DNA of 64,000 bases from Cloacibacterium sp046296655 (GCA_046296655.1 JBKBLE010000009.1:14646-78645); one strand, 5' to 3'; positions 38,972 through 48,970 are shown, numbered from the stretch's first letter. Notes: generated from the sequence alone by a model not told the origin. Program-made: numbers and translations.

Positions 38972-38975
38972 AAAA

Positions 38976-38983
38976 CAAATGTA
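38976..38983 (-). promoter_or_regulatory. -7 promoter box of the efflux operon
   Basis: TACATTTG on the minus strand matches TAnnTTTG, four bases before the ATG at 38971. Confidence 0.65.
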
Positions 38984-39043
38984 CAATTAAAAATTTGATT
39001 TAAACAAATTATTTAATCAAATGATTAAGGTTATAAAAAACAA

Positions 39044-39071
39044 AAACACAACCCATTTCTGAATTGTGTTT
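39044..39071 (-). terminator. Terminator of the nuo operon
   Basis: AAACACAA / TTGTGTTT stem, 12-base loop; in the minus direction it is followed by a T-rich run (TTGTTTTTT). Confidence 0.8.
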
Positions 39072-39094
39072 ATTTTATGATTAAGACTTGCTGA

Positions 39095-40474
39095 TTAAAG
39101 TCCGAATTGTACTTTGAAAAGGTCTGGATAAATACCTATTGCAAGAATTGCTACAATGATGAAAACTGCAATAATATTATACGTAATGCTTACCTTTTCT
39201 GAACTTTTAAATGTAGTTTCTGTATGGAAAAACATTGAAATAATCAGTTTTAAATAATAAGCGATACTTAGTGCAGAACCAATTACAGCAATCAAAACTA
39301 AGAAAGCAGCTCCGTTCATCGCTTGAGCAAAAATGTTAAATTTCGCTACGAATCCTGCTGTTAATGGAATACCTGCCATTGATAATAATGAAACGGCTGT
39401 TACAACTGCTAATAAAGGTTCAGATTTTGCCAATCCTTTAAACGCTTCAAATGAAGTTTCTCTTTTTAGTTTTTCTACCCAAATTAAAGTCATAAATACT
39501 CCAACTGTAGCGAGTGAATAAGCGAATAAGTAAAATGCTAAATTATATACAGATAAGCTGTTTGCTCCGAAGAAAATTAAACCTAAATAACCTGCATGAG
39601 AAACAGACGAATAAGCCAACATTCTCTTAGCATTGGTTTGTGCTAATCCCATTGCATTGGCTAATAAAAGCGTGATGATGACTAAAACGCCTAGAATGTT
39701 AATCCATTCTTTGATGCTTCCTGCAAAAGCAAGATTCATAACTTTGAAGAAGGCAAAGAATGCAGCAATTTTTACTACAGAAGCCATGAATGCTGTAATC
39801 AATGATGGAGCACCTTGGTAAACATCTGGACTCCACATGTGAAAAGGAGCTAGAGAAACCTTAAATGCCATTGCTACCAACATTAACATGATTCCCATTA
39901 CAAACATTAAGTCTTTAGGATTTGCAACGCTGAAAGTATTGATTATATGAACATCAAAACTACCTGTGCTTCCATAAATTAATGCAATTCCGAAAAGTAG
40001 GAATCCTGTAGCAAATGCTCCCATTAAGAAATACTTAATTGAAGCTTCGTTTGAGCGTAAATCAGTCTTGTTGCTTCCAGCCATTACATATAGCGGAATA
40101 GATAAGATTTCGATTCCTAAAAATAGTGTTACTAAATTTGTAAAACTGAAAAGAATTACTGCTCCGATTAATGAAAATAACATTAACGAATATAATTCTG
40201 ATTGGTGATTACGGTGATTGTTAAATGCAAAACCTCCTAAGAAGAAAATTAACAATGTAACCACTAAAGAAATTTTGGTAAATAAAGCAGCATTTTCATT
40301 AAAATCAAACATAGATTTGTATTGATTAAAAAATGCTAACTCAGGAGAGAAGCTTACACAAAGTGCAACCAAAAGTCCCAAAATTCCGATATATTTTGCA
40401 AATTTTCCTTGATTATAAACTCCAGAAAATAATGCTAATACTGCCGTAAGGAATAAAACTACTAAAACACTCAT
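39095..40474 (-). CDS. nuoN: NADH-quinone oxidoreductase subunit N
   Basis: Antiporter-like proton-pumping membrane subunit of complex I, 459 residues with about 14 membrane segments. The family stretch FLGIEILSIPLYVMAGSNK (about 119-137) carries the conserved Glu, and FKVSLAPFHMWSPDVYQGAP (about 204-223) the conserved Lys and His. AYSSVSHAGYLGL lies near 290. It is the last gene of the nuo operon, ending at a terminator. A heptamer array is seven bases upstream of its start. Confidence 0.96.
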   Translation of the reverse strand: MSVLVVLFLTAVLALFSGVYNQGKFAKYIGILGLLVALCVSFSPELAFFNQYKSMFDFNENAALFTKISLVVTLLIFFLGGFAFNNHRNHQSELYSLMLFSLIGAVILFSFTNLVTLFLGIEILSIPLYVMAGSNKTDLRSNEASIKYFLMGAFATGFLLFGIALIYGSTGSFDVHIINTFSVANPKDLMFVMGIMLMLVAMAFKVSLAPFHMWSPDVYQGAPSLITAFMASVVKIAAFFAFFKVMNLAFAGSIKEWINILGVLVIITLLLANAMGLAQTNAKRMLAYSSVSHAGYLGLIFFGANSLSVYNLAFYLFAYSLATVGVFMTLIWVEKLKRETSFEAFKGLAKSEPLLAVVTAVSLLSMAGIPLTAGFVAKFNIFAQAMNGAAFLVLIAVIGSALSIAYYLKLIISMFFHTETTFKSSEKVSITYNIIAVFIIVAILAIGIYPDLFKVQFGL

Positions 40475-40481
40475 TATTTAT

Positions 40482-40516
40482 AGATTTGAGATTTAAGATT
40501 TGAGATTTGAGATTCT
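40482..40516. repeat. Heptamer array upstream of nuoN
   Basis: AGATTTG, AGATTTA, AGATTTG, AGATTTG, AGATTCT; starts seven bases upstream of the nuoN ATG. Confidence 0.88.
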
Positions 40517-40547
40517 CAAAAAACAAATTCTAAAATTTATTATTTTT

Positions 40548-42032
40548 TTAACCCTTAATAGAAGAGTAGATAAACTTCAAAGAACTATTCACCATTTCTA
40601 AAACACCGCTTGGGAAAACTCCTAATACGATTACCACTACAGCCAAACTTGCCAATACTACAAATTCTACATTAGAAATGTCTTTTAAGGTACTTACCAC
40701 TCTTTCGTCACCGGTTCCAAACATGGTTTTTCCATACATTCTGAGCAGATAAACTGCTGCTAGAATAATAGTAAGACCTGCAAAAACGACTACCACTTTA
40801 TCATAATCAAAAATAGATTTTAATAAAATAAATTCGCCGATGAATCCATTGGTTAATGGAACTCCCATAGAACCAAGTAATAAAATCATGAAAAGCGTAG
40901 CAAATTTAGGAGCCGCTTTAGCGTAACCTCCCATTTGTCTGATGTCTCTTGTTTTAAATTGTTTGATTAAAATATCAGCACAGTAGAATAAACCTACTAC
41001 ATTAATACCGTGTGCAAAAGTTTGAACTAAAGCTCCTTGCGCTCCTTCGAAAGTAAAATTTCCTTGAGCAGTAAGAATAGCAGAAGCAAAAATACCTGCT
41101 ACCATTAATCCTACGTGTGAAAGCGATGAGTAAGCGATAATTTTCTTAATATCATGGTGTACAATCGCAATAAGCGCTCCGTAAACCACTCCTAGAATAG
41201 AAAGAATCATCACGACTTGCCCTGAAGTTCCGAGTAAAGCAGTTGGCGCAATTGGTAATAAATATCTTAAAACACCATAAATAGCCATTTTAAGCATGAT
41301 ACCAGAAAGCAACATCGTTCCTTGAGTAGGAGAGAAGGTATACGTATCTGGTTGCCAATTGTGAAGAGGGAAAATTGGTAATTTTACAGCAAAAGCTAAG
41401 AAAATTAACCAGAAAACCACTACTTGTTGTACTTCGTTTAAGTTAGCGTTGTATAAATCTGTTAGTTCAAAAGATGCAGCATGGTTGTAAATATAAATTA
41501 AACCAATAAACATAAATAATGAACCTACAAAAGTATATACGAAAAACTTAGTAGTAACTTTAATTCTCTTTTCTTCGTCTCCCCAAAGTCCTGCGATGAA
41601 CCAAATTGGTATAAGTGTTACTTCCCAGAAGACGTAGAATAATAATCCGTCTAGAGCGGTGAAAACACCTACTAAACCAAACTGCATTAATAGAATTAAC
41701 GCATAGAAATTATTATTGTATTTCTTGTTTTCATTAAAAGAAGAAAGAATAATTAATGGAACTAAAATGTTTGTTAATAATAACAAAAGCATACTCATTC
41801 CGTCTACACCGAAGTGTAATGTGCTTTTAATATAGGATGACCACGGTTTGATAATCTCAAATTGTAATGGAGAGTCTACCGTAGGTACATTATTAAATAG
41901 TGATAGCATGTAGAATGTTAAAAACATCTGCACGAAAGCAATTCCTACTGCTAAATATTTGCTATTAGAGTTTCTAAACGCAAAAACTAATCCTGAACCA
42001 ATTAAAGGTAAAAGTAACAGTGCTTCTAACAT
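40548..42032 (-). CDS. nuoM: NADH-quinone oxidoreductase subunit M
   Basis: Antiporter-like proton-pumping subunit of complex I, 494 residues. The conserved FYVFWEVTLIPIWFIAGLWG segment (about 132-151) has the TM5 Glu, and AVKLPIFPLHNWQPDTYTFS (about 215-234) the TM7 Lys and the HNW motif. AYSSLSHVGLMVAG (about 301-314) is also typical. It stands three bases after nuoL, so the two are translated in close sequence. Confidence 0.96.
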   Translation of the reverse strand: MLEALLLLPLIGSGLVFAFRNSNSKYLAVGIAFVQMFLTFYMLSLFNNVPTVDSPLQFEIIKPWSSYIKSTLHFGVDGMSMLLLLLTNILVPLIILSSFNENKKYNNNFYALILLMQFGLVGVFTALDGLLFYVFWEVTLIPIWFIAGLWGDEEKRIKVTTKFFVYTFVGSLFMFIGLIYIYNHAASFELTDLYNANLNEVQQVVVFWLIFLAFAVKLPIFPLHNWQPDTYTFSPTQGTMLLSGIMLKMAIYGVLRYLLPIAPTALLGTSGQVVMILSILGVVYGALIAIVHHDIKKIIAYSSLSHVGLMVAGIFASAILTAQGNFTFEGAQGALVQTFAHGINVVGLFYCADILIKQFKTRDIRQMGGYAKAAPKFATLFMILLLGSMGVPLTNGFIGEFILLKSIFDYDKVVVVFAGLTIILAAVYLLRMYGKTMFGTGDERVVSTLKDISNVEFVVLASLAVVVIVLGVFPSGVLEMVNSSLKFIYSSIKG

Positions 42033-42035
42033 TTG

Positions 42036-43934
42036 CTATTGTAATAAAAAGTTAACAATTAAAATTAAACCGATTGCCAAAGACATAATGAGAACATAAT
42101 TTTCTACATTACCATTTTGGAATTTTTTAAAAGATCTTCCAGATTCTACTGCTCCGAAACCTACAAAATTGAAGAATCTATCCATCAGTTTATCAAACAT
42201 TCTGGTGCCTTTTCCAAGACCTTCTACAGGTTTCACTACCGTAGCATTATAAAGTTCGTCTATTAATAATTTTTTAGCTGAAAGTCTTTCCCAGCCTTTA
42301 TAATTTTCTTCTGGTTGAGCCATTTTGTTTTTAGTAACATAGATATTTCTTACGATGAAGAATACCGCTGCTACCATTACTAATGTAATTGCCAAAAGAA
42401 TCATTTCAATATTAAATGGAACTTCTGCATGTTTCGCTCCATATACGTAAAGTGGTTCTAACCAATGTGCTAAATTTTGATATTCACCATGACCTATGAA
42501 ATGAGGTAAATTAATGAAACCTCCAACCACTGATAGTACAGCTAATACTACTAATGGTAAAGTCATAGAGATAGGACTTTCGTGTAAGTGATGTTTTTGT
42601 TCTTCTGTTCCTCTGAAATTTCCAAAGAAAGTTAAGAATAACAATCTGAACATATAAATTCCAGTTAATGCAGCACTGAACAATGTTAAGCCCCAAATTA
42701 CTGGAGATTTAGCCCAAAGTGCAACTAAAATTTCGTCTTTAGAAATCATACCAGACAATGGCGGAATTCCAGCAATTGCTAATGTTCCGATTAAGAAAGT
42801 CCAATACGTTACAGGAATTTTAGATTTTAATCCTCCCATAAATCTCATGTCTTGTTCTCCACTCATGGCGTGAATTACCGAACCAGCTCCTAAGAATAAC
42901 AATGCTTTGAAAAAAGCGTGCGTCATTAAGTGGAACATAGCAGAAGTATAAGCTTCTACACCTAGCGCTATAAACATAAGTCCTAACTGAGAAACAGTAG
43001 AGTATGCTAACACTTTTTTGATATCATTTTGTCTTAAACCGATGAATGCTGCAATTAATGAAGTAGCAAGACCAATTACAAGAATAAAGTCTAAAGTACT
43101 CGGTGAAAGATGATATAAGAAATTAGAACGTACTACTAAATAAATACCAGCTGTAACCATGGTTGCCGCGTGAATTAACGCTGAAACCGGAGTAGGACCA
43201 GCCATCGCATCTGGTAACCATGTAAATAAAGGAATCTGTGCAGATTTACCCATAGCTCCAATGAATAAACTAAGCGTGATAAACATAATCACTACTCCGT
43301 CAAATTCAAATTTTGAAGCGTTTTGTGCTACAGAAAGATAATCTAGTGCATTGGTTTGCGAAGCGATTAGGAAAATACCAATCAATAAACCAAGGTCACC
43401 AATTCTGTTCATAATGAAAGCTTTTCTTGCTGCTTTACCATATTCTGTATTTTCGTACCAGAAACCAATCAGTAAGTAAGAACAAAGACCTACACCTTCC
43501 CAACCGATGAAAAGAATAAGGTAATTGCTTCCCATTACCAAAAGGAGCATGGAGAAAATAAATAAATTCAAATAAGTGAAAAACTTGTAGAAACCTTTGT
43601 CATGGCTCATGTAACCAATAGAGTACAAGTGAATCAAAGAACCAATTCCTGTGACAATCATCATCATCATTAATGATAATTGGTCTATTTGGAACCCGAA
43701 ATTTACTTGAATTCCACCAATGGTGAACCATTCAAATGCTTTTACAATAACTGGTGTTCCGTCTGCAGGAAAACCTATAAAAATACTTACAGAAATTAGA
43801 AAAGCCGCGAATACTACTAAAGTAGCTAATCCGCCAACCAAAGCTTTTGGTAAGCGCTTTCCGAATAATCCGTTGATTACAAATCCAATTAAAGGAAGTA
43901 AAACGATTGCGTATACTAAATTTTCCATCTGCAT
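42036..43934 (-). CDS. nuoL: NADH-quinone oxidoreductase subunit L
   Basis: Largest antiporter-like subunit of complex I, 632 residues, with the long lateral helix at its C-terminus. LFIGWEGVGLCSYLLIGFWY (about 141-160) and AQIPLFTWLPDAMAGPTPVS (about 232-251) are the family signatures, followed by LIHAATMVTAGIYLVVR. The first base of its ATG is the last base of nuoK's stop region (shared base 43934), so initiation is probably coupled. Confidence 0.96.
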   Translation of the reverse strand: MQMENLVYAIVLLPLIGFVINGLFGKRLPKALVGGLATLVVFAAFLISVSIFIGFPADGTPVIVKAFEWFTIGGIQVNFGFQIDQLSLMMMMIVTGIGSLIHLYSIGYMSHDKGFYKFFTYLNLFIFSMLLLVMGSNYLILFIGWEGVGLCSYLLIGFWYENTEYGKAARKAFIMNRIGDLGLLIGIFLIASQTNALDYLSVAQNASKFEFDGVVIMFITLSLFIGAMGKSAQIPLFTWLPDAMAGPTPVSALIHAATMVTAGIYLVVRSNFLYHLSPSTLDFILVIGLATSLIAAFIGLRQNDIKKVLAYSTVSQLGLMFIALGVEAYTSAMFHLMTHAFFKALLFLGAGSVIHAMSGEQDMRFMGGLKSKIPVTYWTFLIGTLAIAGIPPLSGMISKDEILVALWAKSPVIWGLTLFSAALTGIYMFRLLFLTFFGNFRGTEEQKHHLHESPISMTLPLVVLAVLSVVGGFINLPHFIGHGEYQNLAHWLEPLYVYGAKHAEVPFNIEMILLAITLVMVAAVFFIVRNIYVTKNKMAQPEENYKGWERLSAKKLLIDELYNATVVKPVEGLGKGTRMFDKLMDRFFNFVGFGAVESGRSFKKFQNGNVENYVLIMSLAIGLILIVNFLLQ

Positions 43935-44260
43935 TATCCTTTTAATTTGTTAAAAATACTTACATCTACATTTCTGGTATTTCTATACATCATAGTGATA
44001 ATCGCTAGACCTACTGCAACTTCTGCAGCAGCCACTACCATGATAAAGAATACCAAAATTTGTCCGTGTCCATCTCCTTTATAAGTAGAAAATGCAGCCA
44101 AAAGTAGATTTACAGAATTAAGCATTAATTCTACACATCCTAAAATGATGATGGCATTTTTACGAACGAGAACTCCTAAAACTCCTAAACAAAACAATGT
44201 AGTACTTAAAATGATGTACCAATTGAGCGGTATGTTTTGTAAAAATGAATTGACTTCCAT
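43934..44260 (-). CDS. nuoK: NADH-quinone oxidoreductase subunit K
   Basis: Small three-helix membrane subunit of complex I, 108 residues from the chosen ATG. The conserved Glu of helix 2 is in ILGCVELMLNSVNLLLAAF (about 41-59), with a further Glu in VVAAAEVAVGLAII. The ATG at 44260 gives the usual length starting MEVNSFLQNIP; a longer TTG start at 44284 would overlap nuoJ and is not needed. Order J-K-L is that of standard nuo operons. Confidence 0.95.
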   Translation of the reverse strand: MEVNSFLQNIPLNWYIILSTTLFCLGVLGVLVRKNAIIILGCVELMLNSVNLLLAAFSTYKGDGHGQILVFFIMVVAAAEVAVGLAIITMMYRNTRNVDVSIFNKLKG

Positions 44261-44264
44261 AATT

Positions 44265-44759
44265 CTATAAATCTTTTTTACCAATTAATACTGCGCTTAC
44301 AATACCTGCTAAAATCAGGATAGAAGCGAGTTCGAATGGTAATACATATTCGTTAAACAATAATTTTCCAAGATTTTTAGTCAAACCGATGCTGCTATCA
44401 ATATTACCAACAACATTCGATTGAGAAAGACCTTTATAAGCTCCTAACATTCCTACGAAAAGGATTCCGGCAGAAAAAATACCGATAAATTTCGTGAGGT
44501 TTTGTTTTTTGCTTTCGTCTTTAGCATTAAGATTAAGCATCATTAATACATAAAGGAATAACACCATGATGGCTCCTGTGTACACGATAATTTGTACAAT
44601 TCCTAAGAACTGCGCATTCAGTAAAACATATAATGCGGCAATGCTAAAGAAAGTAACAATTAATGATAAAATTGCATACAAAGGATTTCTTGCAAATACA
44701 AAGTAAACAGCACTTGCAACCGCTACTAAAGCGATAAAAAAGAATAAGAACTGTTCCAT
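44265..44759 (-). CDS. nuoJ: NADH-quinone oxidoreductase subunit J
   Basis: Five-helix membrane subunit of complex I, 164 residues, adjoining the quinone-channel region. The conserved segments are FARNPLYAILSLIVTFFSIA (about 23-42) and QIIVYTGAIMVLFLYVLMML (about 56-75), the latter the pi-bulge helix. It begins immediately after nuoI (no gap) and ends four bases before nuoK. Confidence 0.95.
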   Translation of the reverse strand: MEQFLFFFIALVAVASAVYFVFARNPLYAILSLIVTFFSIAALYVLLNAQFLGIVQIIVYTGAIMVLFLYVLMMLNLNAKDESKKQNLTKFIGIFSAGILFVGMLGAYKGLSQSNVVGNIDSSIGLTKNLGKLLFNEYVLPFELASILILAGIVSAVLIGKKDL

Positions 44760-45314
44760 TTATTTAAGAGCTTTTTTTTGTGATTCTGTTTGTCTTTCAG
44801 AAATATCTATTCTGTTTTCCATGCTTTCTACCAAAAGATCTTTTCCGTAGATAAGTGAGCCTCTGTTTTGTTCTGGTTTTACAATTCTATCGGTAAGATA
44901 AATTGCAGATTTAGGACAAGCTTCTTCGCATAATCCGCAGAAGATGCATCTTAGCATATTGATTTCATATACTTCGGCATATTTTTCTTCTCTGTAAAGA
45001 TGTTTTTGCTCTTTGGTACGTTCTCCCGCAGTCATGGTAATGGCTTCAGCTGGACAAGCTACCGCGCATAATCCACAAGCAGTACATCTTTCTCTGCCTT
45101 CATCATCACGCTTCAGAACGTGTAAGCCACGATAAATTTTAGAAAATTCTCTTTGCTCTTCAGGATAGCTTACCGTAGGTAATTTCCCAGTAAGAGTCAT
45201 TATCGCATGTTTTCCGGTAATTCCCATTCCTTTGATGATTGCAGGGAGGTAAATTTTCTCTGCAAAAGTCATCTTTTTGTTAGAAGCTACCTTTGATCTA
45301 TTGGTTAGTTTCAT
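44760..45314 (-). CDS. nuoI: NADH-quinone oxidoreductase subunit I
   Basis: Peripheral-arm subunit carrying two [4Fe-4S] clusters (N6a and N6b), 184 residues. The cluster motifs are CTACGLCAVACP (about 77-88) and CIFCGLCEEACP (about 122-133). The first ends in a Cys that serves the other cluster, as usual. The N-terminal 50 residues form the membrane-associated amphipathic region. A heptamer array is seven bases upstream of the start. Confidence 0.96.
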   Translation of the reverse strand: MKLTNRSKVASNKKMTFAEKIYLPAIIKGMGITGKHAIMTLTGKLPTVSYPEEQREFSKIYRGLHVLKRDDEGRERCTACGLCAVACPAEAITMTAGERTKEQKHLYREEKYAEVYEINMLRCIFCGLCEEACPKSAIYLTDRIVKPEQNRGSLIYGKDLLVESMENRIDISERQTESQKKALK

Positions 45315-45321
45315 ATAAATT

Positions 45322-45356
45322 AGATTTGAGATGTGAGATTTGAGATGTGAGGTTTT
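45322..45356. repeat. Heptamer array upstream of nuoI
   Basis: AGATTTG, AGATGTG, AGATTTG, AGATGTG, AGGTTTT; starts seven bases upstream of the ATG, like the array before nuoN. Confidence 0.85.
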
Positions 45357-45397
45357 TCTCTACCCAAACTTGATCTTCAATTTTTAATTTTTTTTAT

Positions 45398-45432
45398 AAT
45401 TTCAAATTTCAAATAATCAATTTCAAATGATT
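45398..45432. repeat. Heptamer array at the nuoH stop codon
   Basis: AATTTCA, AATTTCA, AATAATC, AATTTCA, AATGATT; its last bases overlap the stop codon (45431-45433). Confidence 0.78.
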
Positions 45433-46480
45433 AAATCCATTGATAATGTTGGTTCAAAAGAACTAAAGCTCCAGTTACCAACAAGTTTACTAATGCAAGC
45501 GGAATTAATGATTTCCAGCCAAGGTGCATTAATTGGTCATATCTAAATCTTGGTAAAGTCCATCTAATCCACATAAAGGTAAGGATTACGGCAATGGTTT
45601 TTGCCAAGAATGCTAAAATACTTGCAATTCCAGCAGCGTTTTCTCCCCAGTTTTCACCAATCCATGCTAATCCAGGGAAATTATAACTTCCTAAGAAAAG
45701 GGTAGTGATTAATGCTGAAGAAATAAATAAGTTTACATATTCACCGAATAAGAAAAGTCCTAGTTTCATCGCAGAATATTCTGTATGGAAACCTCCTACT
45801 AATTCTGTTTCACATTCTGGTAAATCAAATGGAGCTCTATTGGTTTCTGCTAATGCTGCTACAAAGAAGATGATAAATGCTAATGGTTGGAAGAAAATAT
45901 TCCACTTCATACCATACCATCCACTTTGAGATTCTGCAATTACCTTAAGGTCTAGAGAACTGTTCATCATGATAATAGCCAATAGAGATAGCCCCATTGC
46001 TAATTCGTAAGAAATCATTTGAGATGAAGCTCTAATTGCTCCGATTAATGAATATTTATTGTTAGAAGCCCAGCCTCCAATCATAATTCCGTAAACACCG
46101 ATAGAGACCATTCCCATTAAGTAGAGAACCCCTACATCTAGATTGGCTACTTGTAAATCAAAAGATTGTCCGCCAATATTCAGAGATTTTCCCCAAGGAA
46201 TTACAGCTCCGGTAATGAGTGAAATAAACATTACTAAACCAGGCCCGAGGAAAAATAAGAATTTTTCTGCTTTTTCGGGGATAAAGTCTTCTTTGAAGAA
46301 GAATTTTCCACCGTCAGCTAATGGTTGAAGTAAACCGAATTTCCAGGTTCTGTTGGGACCAATTCTGTCTTGTATAATGGCAGCCACCTTTCTCTCTGCC
46401 CAAGTAGAGTAGGCTGCTACAGCCATAGATAGGGCGAAAAGTGATACTACAAGTATTGTTTTGAAAAGTATTAAATCCAT
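45431..46480 (-). CDS. nuoH: NADH-quinone oxidoreductase subunit H
   Basis: Membrane subunit of complex I forming the quinone chamber, 349 residues with about eight to nine membrane segments. Family signatures are AERKVAAIIQDRIGPNRTWK (about 28-47), FFKEDFIPEKAEKFLF, and the loop with NRAPFDLPECETELVGGFHT (about 214-233). YSAMKLGLFLFGEYVN follows. A heptamer array lies ten bases upstream of the start. Confidence 0.96.
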   Translation of the reverse strand: MDLILFKTILVVSLFALSMAVAAYSTWAERKVAAIIQDRIGPNRTWKFGLLQPLADGGKFFFKEDFIPEKAEKFLFFLGPGLVMFISLITGAVIPWGKSLNIGGQSFDLQVANLDVGVLYLMGMVSIGVYGIMIGGWASNNKYSLIGAIRASSQMISYELAMGLSLLAIIMMNSSLDLKVIAESQSGWYGMKWNIFFQPLAFIIFFVAALAETNRAPFDLPECETELVGGFHTEYSAMKLGLFLFGEYVNLFISSALITTLFLGSYNFPGLAWIGENWGENAAGIASILAFLAKTIAVILTFMWIRWTLPRFRYDQLMHLGWKSLIPLALVNLLVTGALVLLNQHYQWI

Positions 46481-46490
46481 TTCTTTATGA

Positions 46491-46525
46491 GATTTTAGAT
46501 TTTAGATTTTAGATTTTAGATTTTG
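46491..46525. repeat. Heptamer array upstream of nuoH
   Basis: Four perfect GATTTTA and one GATTTTG, ten bases upstream of the nuoH ATG. Confidence 0.9.
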
Positions 46526-46555
46526 AGAATCTTTAATCATTCATCTTTCTCCAAA

Positions 46556-47560
46556 TTATTCTAAATTATCTTTTTTGCTAATTTCTTTAGCGGTTTCATA
46601 TTCTAACGCTTTTACCACCATTTCTTCTGGTTTTTGGTAATGGTTAAGAGAAATTACAGAATGTCTGCTGATGTGTCTTGGTCCTTCTATGTTCCAGTGT
46701 TTTACATCTTTTTTCTCGAATCTACATTCGTTGCAGATAAATTCTTCTACTTCTCCGTATTGATCTTTTCTGGCAGTTACTCTTACGATTTCGTCTCCTT
46801 TCATCCAAAGAACTGCTTTACCAGAACATTTAGAACAAGTACAAGTAGCGTCTACTGGTTTTGTAAACCAAACTCTGCTTGCAAATCTTGCAGTTCTATC
46901 TGTTAATGCTCCTACTGGACAAACGTCTATCACGTTTCCAATAAAATCATTATCTAAAGCTTTATTAAGATAAGTAGAGATTTCTGCGTGGTCACCTCTG
47001 AAAAGAATTCCATGTTCACGAGTTTTTGTCAATTGATTAGCTACCAAAACGCATCTTGCACACAAGATACATCTGTTCATGTTTAGCTTAATGTTTGGTC
47101 CTAAATCATCAGCATCATAAGTATTTTTTTCAAAATCATATCTGGTTTGCTGAAGACCATGTTCGTAACCTAAATCTTGAAGGTGACATTCACCAGCTTG
47201 GTCACAAATAGGGCAATCTAGTGGGTGATTGAGTAATAGGAATTCGGTAACGGCTTTTCTTGCTTCTTGTGTTTTTTCAGAAGTAAGGTTTTTCACTTCC
47301 ATTCCGTCCATTACTGTAGTTCTACAGCTTGCTACCAATTTTGGCATAGGACGAGGATCTGCTTCAGAACCTTTAGAAACTTCTACTAAGCAAGTTCTAC
47401 ATCTACCGCCACTGTTTTCTAATTTGCTGTAATAACACATTGCTGGAGGTACAGATTTTCCACCAATCTGGCGCGCTGCGTTTAGAATGGTAGTTCCTGG
47501 TTCTACTTCCGTAGTTTGTCCGTCAATGGTTACTTTAAATTTTTTAATTTCTTCGCTCAT
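46556..47560 (-). CDS. nuoG: NADH-quinone oxidoreductase subunit G, short form
   Basis: Fe-S subunit of the complex I electron-input arm. At 334 residues it stops before the molybdopterin-type domain that makes most NuoG proteins 700-900 long; this short form is usual in flavobacteria. The [2Fe-2S] ferredoxin-like part has CYYSKLENSGGRCRTC (about 42-57). The His/Cys motif CPICDQAGECHLQD lies at about 115-128, and the [4Fe-4S] site NRCILCARCV follows. A further Cys-rich site has CTCSKC (about 239-244). Confidence 0.93.
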   Translation of the reverse strand: MSEEIKKFKVTIDGQTTEVEPGTTILNAARQIGGKSVPPAMCYYSKLENSGGRCRTCLVEVSKGSEADPRPMPKLVASCRTTVMDGMEVKNLTSEKTQEARKAVTEFLLLNHPLDCPICDQAGECHLQDLGYEHGLQQTRYDFEKNTYDADDLGPNIKLNMNRCILCARCVLVANQLTKTREHGILFRGDHAEISTYLNKALDNDFIGNVIDVCPVGALTDRTARFASRVWFTKPVDATCTCSKCSGKAVLWMKGDEIVRVTARKDQYGEVEEFICNECRFEKKDVKHWNIEGPRHISRHSVISLNHYQKPEEMVVKALEYETAKEISKKDNLE

Positions 47561-47605
47561 TTCTATGTATTATGAATTAAGCTTTAGCTTTATTAATGTC
47601 TAATA

Positions 47606-48958
47606 TTATTGTTTTTCAACTACTGGAAGTGGATCTGCATAATGTGCAATTCCATAATTTCTGGTTAAGCATTCTGGATTATTGATATGCCATTCGAATT
47701 CATCTCTAAAATGACGAATTGCTGCTGCTACAGGCCAAGCTGCTGCATCACCTAATGGACAAATGGTGTTTCCTTCAATTTTTCTCTGAATATCCCATAA
47801 CAAGTCGATGTCTTTCATTTCGCCTTGTCCTGATTCTATTTTTTTTAGAATTTTATACATCCATCCTGTTCCTTCACGGCAAGGTGTACATTGTCCGCAA
47901 CTTTCGTGGTTGTAGAAATGTGCTAAGGTCATGGTGTGTTTTACTACACATTGGTCTTCATCTAAAACAATGAAACCACCAGAACCCATCATCGTTCCTG
48001 TAGCGAAACCGCCATCAGAAAGTGATTCGTAGTTCATGTATCTTGGTTCGCCTGAAGCTGTTTTGAGCAATAAATTTGCTGGAACAATTGGAACTGAAGA
48101 ACCTCCAGGAATACATGCTTTTAATTTTTTACCGTTCGGAATTCCTCCACAATATTCATCAGAGTAGATAAATTCTTCTACAGTGATGGTCATGTCTATT
48201 TCGTAAACTCCTGGTTTATTGATGTTTCCGCAAGCGGAAATTAATTTAGTACCTGTAGAACGACCTACGCCAATTTTAGCGTATTCTGCTCCTGTAATAT
48301 CTATAATTGGAACTACTGCAGCGATGGTTTCTACGTTATTTACCACAGTTGGACATTGCCAAAGACCTTTTACCGCAGGGAAAGGTGGTTTTAATCTAGG
48401 ATTTCCTCGTTTTCCTTCTAGTGATTCTAGAAGTGCAGTTTCTTCTCCACAGATGTAAGCACCAGCTCCTCTATGAACATAAATTTCTAAATCGAAACCA
48501 CTGCCTAAAATATTTTTACCTAGGAAACCTGCTTTTTTAGCCTCGTCAATCGCTTGTTCTAAAATATCTGGAATCCATGCATATTCTCCTCTGATGTAGA
48601 TATAAGAAGTGTTAGAACCTAATGCATAAGATGCGATAATCATTCCTTCGATCAAAAGATGAGGAATAAACTCCATCAAATATCTGTCTTTAAAAGTTCC
48701 AGGTTCTGATTCGTCTGCATTTACAACCAAATATCTAGGCACACCTTCTGGTTTTGCTAGGAAGCTCCATTTCATTCCTGTAGGGAAACCAGCACCACCA
48801 CGACCTCTAAGACCAGAAGTTTTTACTTCTTCTACAATTTGGTCAGGAGTCATTTTCAATGCTTTTTCTACAGATTGGTAACCACCATGTTCTTTGTAAG
48901 TATCAAAATATCTGATACCTTCTATGTGTGCGTTTTTAAGTAAAAGTTTTTTACTCAT
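47606..48958 (-). CDS. nuoF: NADH-quinone oxidoreductase subunit F
   Basis: NADH-oxidising subunit of complex I with FMN and one [4Fe-4S] cluster, 450 residues. The NADH/FMN motifs are GLRGRGGAGFPTGMKW (about 49-64) and GAGAYICGEETALLESLEG (about 165-183). The cluster motif ESCGQCTPCREG (about 351-362) has its fourth Cys in NTICPLGDA. It ends 45 bases before nuoG in the operon. Confidence 0.96.
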   Translation of the reverse strand: MSKKLLLKNAHIEGIRYFDTYKEHGGYQSVEKALKMTPDQIVEEVKTSGLRGRGGAGFPTGMKWSFLAKPEGVPRYLVVNADESEPGTFKDRYLMEFIPHLLIEGMIIASYALGSNTSYIYIRGEYAWIPDILEQAIDEAKKAGFLGKNILGSGFDLEIYVHRGAGAYICGEETALLESLEGKRGNPRLKPPFPAVKGLWQCPTVVNNVETIAAVVPIIDITGAEYAKIGVGRSTGTKLISACGNINKPGVYEIDMTITVEEFIYSDEYCGGIPNGKKLKACIPGGSSVPIVPANLLLKTASGEPRYMNYESLSDGGFATGTMMGSGGFIVLDEDQCVVKHTMTLAHFYNHESCGQCTPCREGTGWMYKILKKIESGQGEMKDIDLLWDIQRKIEGNTICPLGDAAAWPVAAAIRHFRDEFEWHINNPECLTRNYGIAHYADPLPVVEKQ

Positions 48959-48970
48959 AACTGTTATTTA